Source: Leuconostoc kimchii IMSNU 11154 (GTDB lineage: Bacteria > Bacillota > Bacilli > Lactobacillales > Lactobacillaceae). From it: a stretch of 64,000 nt of DNA. Made by a program: the position numbers and the translations under genes. The stretch spans positions 682,001 to 746,000 of the forward strand of contig NC_014136.1 of assembly GCF_000092505.1 (NCBI RefSeq), given 5' to 3'. The notes below the pieces were generated by a model. That model made no database searches, was not told the origin of the DNA, and saw only the letters and a list, made by a program, of their open reading frames with translations. Of this stretch, positions 37,822 to 46,988 are shown one piece after another. The stretch's first letter is position 1, and each line of letters begins with the position of its first letter.

Positions 37822-38211
37822 ATGGCACAAATTCAGCGGAATCAACCATTGTATGAACAACTTATGTGGCGTATTAAAGGCCAAGTTGCTTCAGGTGTGC
37901 TGACGATGGGGGAAAAGTTACCCTCGGTACGAGAGATGGCTTTAATTGAGGGATTAAATCCAAACACTGTAGCGAAGGCATATAAGGCATTAGAACATCA
38001 AAATGTGATTGAAACGGTTGCTGGAAAAGGCACCTTTGTGAGTGCCGATGAGCAACAGGTTGCAGATGAACGTTTGATTAAAGCATTGCGTGAACAACTT
38101 GGGGAAGTTGTGATTGATGCTAAGCGAGCAGCTATTTCTGCCCAACAATTAAATGATTGGATTACTGAAGCCTATGGAATACCAAAAAATCCAGAGAGGG
38201 AGAAGACATGA
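37822..38211 (+). CDS. GntR family regulator, YtrA subfamily
   Basis: 129 residues. The N-terminal GntR winged helix (PLYEQLMWRIKGQVASGVLTMGEKLPSVREMALIEGLNPNTVAKAYKALE) is followed by only a short C-terminal helix, typical of YtrA-type repressors of ABC operons. These respond to cell-wall antibiotics and repress their own operon. It overlaps the following ABC gene by 4 nt (ATGA). Confidence 0.9.
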   Translation: MAQIQRNQPLYEQLMWRIKGQVASGVLTMGEKLPSVREMALIEGLNPNTVAKAYKALEHQNVIETVAGKGTFVSADEQQVADERLIKALREQLGEVVIDAKRAAISAQQLNDWITEAYGIPKNPEREKT

Positions 38212-39113
38212 CATTAGTTGTTGAAAATATATCTAAAAAAATCCAAAATAAGACAGTTCTGAATAATATTAATTTTGAATTGCATGAGGGTGAAGTGACA
38301 GGTTTAGTTGGTCGTAATGGTGCTGGTAAAACAACATTATTTGGCACAATTACTGGTGAATTTTTACCAGATTTTGGCCGTATTGGTCTAGATGGTTTAG
38401 ATTATTATAAAATGCCTAGCTTGCATGATCAGCTATTTTATATTGATATGCCTGAGAATTGGCTTAGTTACTATTCACCCAAGAAAATTAAAACGATTAT
38501 GAAAGTAGCTTATAAGAATTTTGATGAAGCTTGGTATGATTTAGAGATTAAGCGTTTTGGGCTGAACAATAGTCGGCAACTGCGTAACTATTCAAAGGGT
38601 ATGCGGGCATTATTTATGATTATTGTTAGTTTTGCTAGTCGTGCACAATATGTTTTTTTAGATGAGCCACTTGATGGTTTAGACGTACTGATCAGAGATC
38701 AAGTGAAGCAAATGATTGTAACACAGGTGACTGAACATAATACCGCAGTTTTGATTGCATCACATAACTTAATTGAACTAGATACATTAGTTGATCGTAT
38801 ATTATTGTTGAAGGACCAAACGATTGATCGTACATTTTCTATTGAAAATAATAAAGATATCAAAAAATACCAATTAGCATTCGTTGGTGAAACTTTACCT
38901 GACTTTTTGCGTGAGAGTGGCACAATTATTGCACAGACTGGGCATATTGTGACCATTGTGTTCAATAATTTTGTAGAAGATATTGGTATTAAATTGGCAG
39001 GACCTGATTTTAAATTTGTAGAAGAATTACCAGTAAGTAGCGAAGACATTTTTCGAGCTAGTTTTGCCAAAGAAGCCTACGCGTGGCAGCAAGAGTTGGA
39101 GGCTGAAGCATGA
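38208..39113 (+). CDS. ABC transporter ATP-binding protein (YtrB-like)
   Basis: 301 residues. Walker A GRNGAGKTT, degenerate signature NYSKGMRALF instead of LSGGQ, Walker B YVFLDEPLDGLD and switch His in ASHN. The C-terminal part (about 215-301) is an extra domain of the YtrB type. Overlaps both neighbours by 4 nt, so it is translated with the repressor and the following membrane protein. Likely involved in envelope-stress resistance. Confidence 0.87.
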   Translation: MTLVVENISKKIQNKTVLNNINFELHEGEVTGLVGRNGAGKTTLFGTITGEFLPDFGRIGLDGLDYYKMPSLHDQLFYIDMPENWLSYYSPKKIKTIMKVAYKNFDEAWYDLEIKRFGLNNSRQLRNYSKGMRALFMIIVSFASRAQYVFLDEPLDGLDVLIRDQVKQMIVTQVTEHNTAVLIASHNLIELDTLVDRILLLKDQTIDRTFSIENNKDIKKYQLAFVGETLPDFLRESGTIIAQTGHIVTIVFNNFVEDIGIKLAGPDFKFVEELPVSSEDIFRASFAKEAYAWQQELEAEA

Positions 39114-39976
39114 AACAAAGTATGAAGTTGTACTTCACAATCAAGAAAAATCAGTTTATGATGGCCTTGATATTAGGCCTACTATTGGCAGTTGTATCAT
39201 TAACATCAAATTTTTTATGGCAAAATATTACTGTTAAACATTTTAACGAACAATTAGGACCTGCAGTTAGCGCCGTTTGGATTCTAATTGCTGCGGCCAC
39301 AGTATTAAATGATCAACTGAAACACTTAGAAACATGGTTGTATACACAACATATTTCACGCAAACAACTTTTTATTACGCGGGTATTATTGTTAATTGTT
39401 TTACCGATTGTGGTGTCTTCCTTAATGGATATCATACTGACATTAATTACGCGTCCTAAAACAGTTGTGGATATCATTGCCGATGACGTTGTTAGTGGTA
39501 TTCAACTATTCTTCATGGCAAGTGTCATGGCCATTGTTTATACATTGATTGGTCCAGTTTGGATGAAAATAATGACTGCTATCTTTATGTTGATTGTCGT
39601 TATATCACCAGTGCTTGCTATAGAAAAAATTGATCATATCTTTCACACAAAAGTATTTGAACATAGTGATACGCTACAAACAGTTTTCGCAAACGTATTA
39701 CTTTTGCTATTATCATTAGTCTTATTTAGTATAGGTGGTTATTTGGCGACTAAGATAAGCGCTGATACAGTTGATGATGCTATTAGGCTTCATTATTTCA
39801 GGTGGCCATTTGTCATTTTTGTTTTTGTGTCAATGTTTATCACGTTAATAGCAGGAAATCGTTCACCGTTGACAGTTGCAGTTGTGCTCAACAACATGAT
39901 CATACCAGTCATTATGACAATTGTGACATTTGTGTTTGTATTCAAACCCAAGTTGAAACTCACTTGGGATAAATAA
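39110..39976 (+). CDS. ABC transporter permease in the YtrA-type operon
   Basis: 288 residues with about six membrane segments (for example MMALILGLLLAVVSLTSNFLW and VWILIAAATVLND). Partner of the preceding ATPase by 4-nt overlap. The family is similar to YtrC/D-like integral components. The cargo is unknown. Confidence 0.8.
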   Translation: MKQSMKLYFTIKKNQFMMALILGLLLAVVSLTSNFLWQNITVKHFNEQLGPAVSAVWILIAAATVLNDQLKHLETWLYTQHISRKQLFITRVLLLIVLPIVVSSLMDIILTLITRPKTVVDIIADDVVSGIQLFFMASVMAIVYTLIGPVWMKIMTAIFMLIVVISPVLAIEKIDHIFHTKVFEHSDTLQTVFANVLLLLLSLVLFSIGGYLATKISADTVDDAIRLHYFRWPFVIFVFVSMFITLIAGNRSPLTVAVVLNNMIIPVIMTIVTFVFVFKPKLKLTWDK

Positions 39977-40001
39977 TGAGGCATTAGAAAAGGGGAAAAT
40001 A

Positions 40002-40907
40002 ATGGCACTATTAGAAGTAAAAAACATTGATAAAAAGTTTGGCAAAAAAATTGGGATGTCTCATGTGAGTTTTAATGTCGAGGCTGGGCATATTGTTGGT
40101 TTGATCGGTCCAAACGGTGCCGGTAAATCAACTACAATGCGTGCAATTACTGGTTTGATGAGTTATTCGGCTGGTACGATTACATTAGACGGACAACTAG
40201 TTACTTTCGGTAACCATCAGGCACTCGACAAGGTTGGTAATTTAATTGAGTACCCATCAATTTATCCGAACTTAACAGCGTTAGAACATTTAAAGCTGTA
40301 TGCAATGGATACGAAAAATCCGGCTGATTTTACTGAATTAATGCATCGCACTCAAATAGATGGTGATAATTTTGGTAAGCGTAAAGCGAAACATTTTTCT
40401 CTGGGTATGAAACAACGTTTGGGAATTGCAATATCACTTATTAGACATCCTAAGCTAGTGATTTTGGATGAACCAATGAATGGCTTGGACCCACAATCGG
40501 TCCATGATTTACGTCAACTCATCAGAGACTTAGCTAATGAGGGCGTTGCATTCTTGATATCTAGTCATTTGCTAGATGAGTTACAAAAATTAGTTGACGA
40601 CGTTGTGATTATTAATCATGGCAAGATTATTGAAACTGCCACGATATCAGAATTCTTTAGTCACGACAAAACACGTTGGGTATTTGAAACAACAGATAAT
40701 GCGGCAATAGTCAAGTTAGCTAAGGCACATGACTGGTCAGTGACGATTGATGACGGTCACGTACAGATTTCTGGGGCGGAAAACTTACAACAGGTGATTA
40801 CAGCAATTAATGCGATAGATGTTCAAATTAAGACGGTTAATACAGTTACGGGTAACTTGGAAAAATCATTGCTAGATATGCTAGCAACGGACGATCAGGG
40901 GGAATAA
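40002..40907 (+). CDS. ABC transporter ATP-binding protein
   Basis: 301 residues. Walker A GPNGAGKST, signature FSLGMKQRLGIA, Walker B LVILDEPMNGLDP, H-switch ISSHLLDEL. This is the BcrA/LanF-type subfamily, commonly linked to bacitracin or lantibiotic resistance. It belongs to the GntR operon and is followed 3 nt later by its ABC-2 permease. SD AAGGGG. Confidence 0.9.
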   Translation: MALLEVKNIDKKFGKKIGMSHVSFNVEAGHIVGLIGPNGAGKSTTMRAITGLMSYSAGTITLDGQLVTFGNHQALDKVGNLIEYPSIYPNLTALEHLKLYAMDTKNPADFTELMHRTQIDGDNFGKRKAKHFSLGMKQRLGIAISLIRHPKLVILDEPMNGLDPQSVHDLRQLIRDLANEGVAFLISSHLLDELQKLVDDVVIINHGKIIETATISEFFSHDKTRWVFETTDNAAIVKLAKAHDWSVTIDDGHVQISGAENLQQVITAINAIDVQIKTVNTVTGNLEKSLLDMLATDDQGE

Positions 40908-40910
40908 TAA

Positions 40911-41678
40911 ATGTTAACTTTAATGAAACAAGAGTATTATAAAGCATTCAAACAAAATCGTTTACATATTTGGTTAGGATTGGGTGTTTTATTTCCTTTA
41001 CTGATTATGGGTATTTTTAAGTCTCAACGTGGCGCTGGTACGATTGTTGATTTGGGACATGGTACTTTTTATGTTTATATGGCAGGAATTATCATTACCG
41101 CACTGAGTGTGTCACAAGAATTTGGATTTGGAACAATCAGGCCACTCTTATCACGCCGATTTAGTCGCGGTATGATCTTTACAAGCAAACTGGTGTTGAA
41201 TCTTAGCATTTATATTGCGCTATTTTTGTCAGTGTTTATTGGCACGATGATTGGTCAGTTAATTTTTGCACCGAAATTTAACTTTGCAGAACGTGTTGGT
41301 TATGCAGGGAACGCTTGGCAAACAATGGGCATGACAGTGCTAAGTACGTTGTTACAAATGATATTTGTTGCAGCATTGGTACTGCTTATCACAAATTTGG
41401 TTAAGAGCTCAGGGGCTGCGATTGGATTAGGTGTTGTGATGATTGTTGGTACACCAATTTTAAGTAGTATTTCGATTATGTTGATTCAAATGGCACCAAT
41501 ATTAAAGTGGAACCCCTTTAATATTTTCATTGGTATGTCGATGTATGGTCAATTATCACCTAGTAATATCAAAGATATGGTACACATGTCTCAAGATACA
41601 GTTATCATTGCTTATCTGGTATATATCTTAGTCATGTATGTGATTGCTTATCTTATTTTTAAGAAGCGGTCAGTTTAA
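40911..41678 (+). CDS. ABC-2-type permease (BcrB-like)
   Basis: 255 residues, six membrane segments, preceded by GGGGGAATAATAA and pairing with the LanF/BcrA-like ATPase. It ends at 41678, one base before the 52-bp palindrome that terminates the operon and carries parS. Likely exports or removes membrane-active peptides. Confidence 0.83.
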   Translation: MLTLMKQEYYKAFKQNRLHIWLGLGVLFPLLIMGIFKSQRGAGTIVDLGHGTFYVYMAGIIITALSVSQEFGFGTIRPLLSRRFSRGMIFTSKLVLNLSIYIALFLSVFIGTMIGQLIFAPKFNFAERVGYAGNAWQTMGMTVLSTLLQMIFVAALVLLITNLVKSSGAAIGLGVVMIVGTPILSSISIMLIQMAPILKWNPFNIFIGMSMYGQLSPSNIKDMVHMSQDTVIIAYLVYILVMYVIAYLIFKKRSV

Positions 41679-41730
41679 AATCATATAAAAAGCGAACGTT
41701 TCACGTGAAACGTTCGCTTTTTATATGATT
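41679..41730. other. 52-bp perfect palindrome: bidirectional terminator containing parS site 2
   Basis: 41679-41704 and 41705-41730 are exact complements with no loop base in between. The outer part AAAAAGCGAACG.../CGTTCGCTTTTT is a terminator stem with A/T tails. The centre CGTTTCACGTGAAACG contains the parS core GTTTCACGTGAAAC. It ends both the GntR-ABC operon and the minus-strand aldo/keto reductase gene, whose stop lies in it. Confidence 0.85.
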
Positions 41731-42589
41731 AGAATGTTGCCTTGTCAGCATCTAAATGTAACTCGCCAACAGATTGTAATTTATCCAGAGATCCTATATC
41801 TTCAGGCGTTAATGTGAAGTCAAACACATCAGTATTTGCTTGAATGTATGATTCATGGGTTGATTTTGGTAAAGGTAGAAATCCTTTGTCCAATGACCAA
41901 CGAATGAGAATTTGAGGAATTGACTTGCCGTACTTTTCAGCTAAGTTGCTTACTTGAGGGAGATCAACTAACTTACCAGTACCAAGCGGTGAGTAGGCTT
42001 CATTCAAAATGTTGTGCGCTGTGTTATAAGCAACAAGATCAGCTTGTTGATCGGAAGGATTAAGGAAGTTTTGATTGACCATAGGTGCAATATTTTGCGT
42101 TTGAGCCAACGCTTCGAGATGATGGATTTGAAAGTTAGACACACCAATGGCTTTAACTTTTCCAGAAGCATATGCTTCCTCGAAGGCACGCCAAGTATCA
42201 GCATTTGCAGATTTCCAAGCGTCCGAACCCTGGGCTTGTATACCTGATGGATTAGGCCAGTGGATTAAATATAGATCAAGATAGTCCAAGCCTAATTTAT
42301 CAAGTGATGTATCGAGTGCTTCGAGCGCCGCATCGTGGCTATGGGCATCATTCCAAAGCTTAGATGTGACAAATAATTCTTCTCGTGGCACACCAGAGTC
42401 TTTGATGGCACGACCAACGGATGATTCATTACCATATATAGCGGCTGTGTCAATGTGGCGGTAACCAGCATCAAGTGCCCATTTGACAGCTTGATAAGCC
42501 ACATCACCATCGGCCGATTGCCAAGTACCAAAGCCAAGAACAGGGATTTTAACGCCATTACTTAGTGTGTACGTATCTGTAAGGGACAT
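41729..42589 (-). CDS. Aldo/keto reductase (diketogluconate reductase type)
   Basis: 286 residues. Tetrad residues Asp and Tyr in DTAAIYGNE, Lys in VTSKLWN and His in YLIHWPNP; NADPH-binding region PLPKSTHESYIQANTDVFDF near the end. It reduces aldehydes or ketones with NADPH. The start at 42589 has GGAGG 11 nt upstream; the TTG at 42607 is discounted. The stop codon lies inside the parS palindrome. Confidence 0.92.
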   Translation of the reverse strand: MSLTDTYTLSNGVKIPVLGFGTWQSADGDVAYQAVKWALDAGYRHIDTAAIYGNESSVGRAIKDSGVPREELFVTSKLWNDAHSHDAALEALDTSLDKLGLDYLDLYLIHWPNPSGIQAQGSDAWKSANADTWRAFEEAYASGKVKAIGVSNFQIHHLEALAQTQNIAPMVNQNFLNPSDQQADLVAYNTAHNILNEAYSPLGTGKLVDLPQVSNLAEKYGKSIPQILIRWSLDKGFLPLPKSTHESYIQANTDVFDFTLTPEDIGSLDKLQSVGELHLDADKATF

Positions 42590-42723
42590 AACGATTACTA
42601 CCTCCAATTGTAATGTTTTTTAGGTACCAGTAGGTTCGCCGGTAATCCTGATGGATATCAGAAGAGACTGATACGTTTCAAGAGTAGTATAACATATTCA
42701 AAACAACTGGTGGTGTCACATGA

Positions 42724-43605
42724 TTATGGCTTGATTTTCTGTATTTGTTTTAGTTCTGATAATTTCCAAGTCACGTAATTTTCACCATTTGGAATTGTTT
42801 CAGTCACATTAATCACAGGCACATCATTTTCTTTGGCCAACGATACAAGATTAGAAACTGTTGCGCTGGTTGTTTGCTTATTATTAACTAAGAAAGCGAT
42901 TTTGTGGTTTGTGATCGCTGATTTCAGGTTTGTCAATGTTGCAGGAGAAGGGTCATTGCCTTCTTCAATAGCTTCTGAGAAATCAGTATCCATAACCTTG
43001 TAGCCTAAAGCTGTTAACATGTATTCAAATACGGGTTCGGTTTGGGCCACTGATTGGTTATGAGCGTCTTTTTTGAGATCGGTGATTAGAGCTGTCACTG
43101 GTTTGAGGCTAGCAATATATTTTTTTGCATTGGCCTGGTAATCTTTTTTATGTGTTGGGTCTTTTTTAGATAACGTATCAGCTAAATATTGTGCGGTTTT
43201 AGTCATTGTATCTGGGTTGTTCCAAAGATGGGGATTAATGCCAGCTTTTTCGTTCAAAACATTTTCGCCAATCCGAATAAGTTGCGTTTTTTGAGATGTT
43301 TTAGCGAGCTTATTTAGCCATGAATCATAGCCTAAACCATTAGCAAGCGCAATATCGGCACCACTGACTTTTTTAGCAACAGTTGTTGTTGGCTCATAGT
43401 CTTCAGGGGAAACGTTGGCGCTTTTGATGATAGCTGTGGCTTTACCATGATTACCAACGACGGTTTGTGCAATTTCTGCGTAAAAATCGGTTGATGCGAC
43501 AATTGTGATGTTATCGGTGTTTTTCTTTGGTGAAGCACCTTTAACGGTAGCGAAACCCACAATAGCAATGAGAACAACGGCCATAATAGCGATTAATTTT
43601 TTCAT
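42724..43605 (-). CDS. Zn/Mn-family solute-binding protein (ZitS-like, variant)
   Basis: 293 residues. Metal-binding A-1 type SBP: ITIVASTDFYAEIAQTVVG, a DYEPTTTV motif and NPHLWNNPDTM (His126). Two of the usual metal ligands differ: the HDYEP His is Glu (PEDYEP) and the second-domain His is replaced near QTEPVFEYM. There is also no lipobox cysteine after the N-terminal hydrophobic segment (LIAIMAVVLIAIVGFATVKGA). It overlaps the MarR gene by 4 nt, and the operator upstream is Zit-like. No ATPase or permease gene follows, so it depends on components elsewhere. Confidence 0.82.
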   Translation of the reverse strand: MKKLIAIMAVVLIAIVGFATVKGASPKKNTDNITIVASTDFYAEIAQTVVGNHGKATAIIKSANVSPEDYEPTTTVAKKVSGADIALANGLGYDSWLNKLAKTSQKTQLIRIGENVLNEKAGINPHLWNNPDTMTKTAQYLADTLSKKDPTHKKDYQANAKKYIASLKPVTALITDLKKDAHNQSVAQTEPVFEYMLTALGYKVMDTDFSEAIEEGNDPSPATLTNLKSAITNHKIAFLVNNKQTTSATVSNLVSLAKENDVPVINVTETIPNGENYVTWKLSELKQIQKIKP

Positions 43606-44042
43606 GAGTGATCATCCTTTAAGTGATTAATTTGAACAAGAAATGTCATAATTGTTTCTTGTTGCTGTGGTGTGAAATTAGCAATTGTGGCATCAATTTC
43701 TTGATGTAAACTTTGATGAGAAAGTTCATGTTGTTTTGCTAATTCAACACCAGCAGGTGTAACTTTGTACTTAATACTGCGCTTGTCTACCGGATCTTGT
43801 GTTGCTGATACATAGCCATGAGCAGTCAAGTTCTTAATGGCTTTGGTAATTGCTGGCTTACTCAGCTTCATTTTGTCGGCAAGCGTGGTATTAGTAGCGT
43901 TTTGAGATTGTAGCAGCATGAGCAGATGTGCCTGTGTGGCATTGATTTGTTGTGCTGTCGTTGTGCGAATGAACTCAGAACTTGCCGCGTACGTTTGGAC
44001 AAAGGTGTTGAGTTCTTGAATAATGTTGTCGGATTCTGACAT
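43602..44042 (-). CDS. zitR: MarR family zinc-responsive repressor (ZitR/AdcR-like)
   Basis: 146 residues, winged-helix MarR with TTLADKMKLSKPAITKAIKNLTAHGYVSATQDPVDKRS and several His/Cys-free acidic-His positions (KQHELSHQSLHQE) in the region where AdcR/ZitR bind zinc. It is the first gene of a two-gene operon with the binding protein. The tandem palindrome at 44056-44083 is a Zit box in its promoter, so it should repress under zinc sufficiency. Confidence 0.85.
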   Translation of the reverse strand: MSESDNIIQELNTFVQTYAASSEFIRTTTAQQINATQAHLLMLLQSQNATNTTLADKMKLSKPAITKAIKNLTAHGYVSATQDPVDKRSIKYKVTPAGVELAKQHELSHQSLHQEIDATIANFTPQQQETIMTFLVQINHLKDDHS

Positions 44043-44055
44043 AATTGGCCTCGAT

Positions 44056-44083
44056 AGTTTACTAGTTAATTAACCAGTAAACT
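44056..44083 (-). promoter_or_regulatory. Double Zit/Adc box (ZitR operator)
   Basis: TTTACTAGTTAA (44058-44069) and TTAACCAGTAAA (44070-44081) abut and match the TTAACYRGTTAA consensus with two mismatches each. The whole 28 bases form one near-perfect palindrome. Confidence 0.8.
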
Positions 44084-44133
44084 ATACCAAATAATGATTG
44101 TCTTTGTCAACCTTATCGTTAAAAGTAGCTAAT

Positions 44134-44149
44134 CTGACATTTTTGTCAG
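44134..44149 (+). promoter_or_regulatory. BceR-type box upstream of the peptide-resistance operon
   Basis: CTGACA-TTTT-TGTCAG is a perfect 6-4-6 inverted repeat of the spacing reported for BceR-like regulators (TNACA-N4-TGTAA). It is 87 nt upstream of the ABC gene, the expected range for activation. Confidence 0.55.
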
Positions 44150-44235
44150 GTTATCGTCGCATTTGTTAGTGAAGAAGCCGCCAAGTTAGTAGATAATAAT
44201 AGATATGATATGGTATATGAATTGGAGAGAATAAT

Positions 44236-44988
44236 ATGTTACTAGAGGTTAATCATTTAGCAAAGGTTTTTAAAACACGTTTTTCAAAGGAAACAACAAC
44301 GGCATTGCGTGATGTTGATTTTAGTGTTGAGAAAGGTGAATATATCGCGATTATGGGTGAATCAGGTAGTGGTAAAACAACACTCCTTAATATATTGGCA
44401 ACACTAGAACGGCCAACTAACGGCGCCGTATCATTAAATGGTACGAATATAAATGGGATTAAATCCAATGATTTAGCAAAATTTCGCCGCGAGCATTTGG
44501 GATTTGTTTTTCAAGATTTTAATTTACTAGATACATTGAATGTACGTGATAATATTTATTTACCTTTGGTGTTGAATCGAAAGCCAATTCAAATGATGCA
44601 AGAACGTATTGGTACATTAGCGCCGTTACTTCACATCTCGGAAATATTAAGTAAACAACCCTTTGAACTATCAGGTGGTCAAAAACAACGTGTGGCCATT
44701 GCAAGAGCTTTGATGACACATCCTGACTTAATTTTAGGAGATGAGCCCACCGCGGCGTTAGATTCAAAAAATTCAGACCGATTGTTAAAATTGTTTGAAA
44801 AAATTAATGATGAAGGGCAAACAATTTTAATGGTGACGCATTCAAGTGTTGTTGCTAGTCATGCTAAACGTGTGCTGTTTATTAAAGATGGTATGATCTA
44901 TCATCAATTGTATCGTGCTGAGCGTAGTACATCAGACTTTAACAAAGAAATCAACTTAGCCATGAGTAGTGTGTTAGGAGGCAATTGA
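44236..44988 (+). CDS. BceA-like ABC transporter ATP-binding protein
   Basis: 250 residues. Walker A GESGSGKTT, signature LSGGQKQRVAIARA, Walker B LILGDEPTAALD, and the typical DFNLLDTLNVRDNIYLPL Q-loop segment of the MacB/Bce subfamily. It forms a module with the FtsX-type permease 1 nt downstream and the BceRS-like two-component system. Such modules detect and remove bacitracin, nisin or other lipid II-binding peptides. Confidence 0.93.
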   Translation: MLLEVNHLAKVFKTRFSKETTTALRDVDFSVEKGEYIAIMGESGSGKTTLLNILATLERPTNGAVSLNGTNINGIKSNDLAKFRREHLGFVFQDFNLLDTLNVRDNIYLPLVLNRKPIQMMQERIGTLAPLLHISEILSKQPFELSGGQKQRVAIARALMTHPDLILGDEPTAALDSKNSDRLLKLFEKINDEGQTILMVTHSSVVASHAKRVLFIKDGMIYHQLYRAERSTSDFNKEINLAMSSVLGGN

Positions 44989-44989
44989 T

Positions 44990-46981
44990 ATGTTTTATCT
45001 CAAATTAGCACAACGTAATATTCGGAAATCATTTAAGAATTTCGCGCCTTTTTTATTGGCAACAGTCATGATGTTTGTTTTGAATTTTATTTTGGCTTCA
45101 ATTGCTTTTTCACCAGAATTAGATAAATTAGACATTAAGTCCGTAGCTGTCGTTCTAATTATTGGTCAAATCATACTGATTCCTTTTTCGATTGGGATTG
45201 AAATCTATGCTTACCGTTTTTTGTTAAAAAAACGCTCACGAGAGTTTGGCTTGTATGATATTTTGGGCCTTGGTAAAATGCAAATTATCGTTGTTGCACT
45301 GCTGGAATTATTCATTTTGCTGGTGGTAACGTTGCTACTCGGCACAATTGTTGGGGTTATTTTATCAAAGTTCTTATTTTTAGTTTTTATTGCTTTAATC
45401 GGTGGGAACTATTTTAATTTAACCTTTTCGATGTTAAGTGTCTCTATGCCGGTTATTGTGACAGTGATTGCGTTTGTTTTATTAGCATCGATTAGTATGT
45501 GGACAATTCATCATCATTCTAGTTTAACTTTATTGCATTCGGAAAACCAAGGTGAGCGTGAACCAAAATCACGAGGATTTTTAGCGTTCTTGGGTATGTT
45601 GTTATTAGTGATAGGTTATTACTTAGCGATAACGATTAAAGTCAATTCACTTATAATCGTCATATTTGCAGGCGCTGTGCTGCTAGTGATTGCGGGAACT
45701 TACTTATTTTACGTCGCAATGACGATTTGGTATTTAAAACGGCAAAAACACGGTCGTAAATATTATCAACCAGAAAAATTTATTACAACAAATGCTTTAC
45801 TCTATCGCATGAAACAAAATGCAATTGGACTGGGAAATATTACAATATTGGTCACAATGGCCATCGTGACTTTAGTGACGACCGTCATGTTACAGGCTGG
45901 ATTAAAGCAAAATATGATGGCGAATATGCCATTTACAACAGAATTAAGCGCCATGAATACCGGAGATACGCGTGCTGGACATGTAACACAAGGACAATTT
46001 GACCGTATTTTGGCATTAACTGAGCAACAAACGCAAGTTGATTTGAAAAAAGGAATTCAATATGTGGATTATGGTACAACGTCGGTGAAATTGACTCGTG
46101 GTAAACATGTGACGGTTAAACATATCATGTCCAGCGATAGTCAGTCAGGTGTTACGAATGTCCAGCTTGTTTCGCGTGATACGTTAATTAAGCTTGGCAA
46201 TAAATTACCAAAATTAGCGCCAAATGACATACTCATTCATAATTATGCTGGCGAATTTAATCCAAAGACGATTAACTGGTTTGGACAGTTATTACGTATT
46301 AAAGGTCAAACAGCGCACGTCAAAAATTACGCAACACAAAGTCTTGTAGGAAACAGTACAATGATTGTCACGGCAAATGATACACAAACTAAACGGTTGT
46401 ATCAACGGATGACGTTTGATGCAGATGGTTACTCAATTGCACAGCGTAAACTAGTGATTGATTTGAGTAAGAACGATAGTCAAAAGGTCGTTAAAGCCTT
46501 TAAATCAGTGAACGAAAACGATAACGTAGCACCAGTATCACTGCTCGCATCTGATCGAGTTTCACTACTAAAAGAAGGGCAGGCATACTCGGGTGGTTTT
46601 CTCTTCATTGGCTTTACTCTGGGACTTACTTTTATCATTGGGGCAGCATTAATTATTTATTATAAACAAATTGCTGAAGGTGAACAGGATAAGGAAGCTT
46701 TCCGTATCTTACAAGAGGTCGGTTTGTCTAAAAGAGAAGTGTCACAAACAATTAATAGTCAAATACGTCTGTTGTTTTTTATGCCAATTGTGGTGGCTGT
46801 TGTGCATTTTGCAGGTGCGTACATGATGATTACTAAAATTATCAATGCCTTTGGTATTAACAATAACGCATTAATGTTGTCCGTTAGTGGTGGCGTTATT
46901 CTATTAATCATCTCGTTATATTATTTGATTTATAAGTTGACATCACGTAGTTATGTCAACATTGTGCAACGTCACGTATAA
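44990..46981 (+). CDS. BceB-like FtsX-domain permease with large extracellular domain
   Basis: 663 residues, ten predicted membrane segments with a ~220-residue extracellular domain at about 310-530 between segments 7 and 8, the hallmark of BceB permeases. That domain senses peptide antibiotics, and the transporter itself activates the partner kinase by flux sensing. It is followed after a 7-nt gap by the response regulator gene at 46989. Confidence 0.93.
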   Translation: MFYLKLAQRNIRKSFKNFAPFLLATVMMFVLNFILASIAFSPELDKLDIKSVAVVLIIGQIILIPFSIGIEIYAYRFLLKKRSREFGLYDILGLGKMQIIVVALLELFILLVVTLLLGTIVGVILSKFLFLVFIALIGGNYFNLTFSMLSVSMPVIVTVIAFVLLASISMWTIHHHSSLTLLHSENQGEREPKSRGFLAFLGMLLLVIGYYLAITIKVNSLIIVIFAGAVLLVIAGTYLFYVAMTIWYLKRQKHGRKYYQPEKFITTNALLYRMKQNAIGLGNITILVTMAIVTLVTTVMLQAGLKQNMMANMPFTTELSAMNTGDTRAGHVTQGQFDRILALTEQQTQVDLKKGIQYVDYGTTSVKLTRGKHVTVKHIMSSDSQSGVTNVQLVSRDTLIKLGNKLPKLAPNDILIHNYAGEFNPKTINWFGQLLRIKGQTAHVKNYATQSLVGNSTMIVTANDTQTKRLYQRMTFDADGYSIAQRKLVIDLSKNDSQKVVKAFKSVNENDNVAPVSLLASDRVSLLKEGQAYSGGFLFIGFTLGLTFIIGAALIIYYKQIAEGEQDKEAFRILQEVGLSKREVSQTINSQIRLLFFMPIVVAVVHFAGAYMMITKIINAFGINNNALMLSVSGGVILLIISLYYLIYKLTSRSYVNIVQRHV

Positions 46982-46988
46982 TAAAGAT

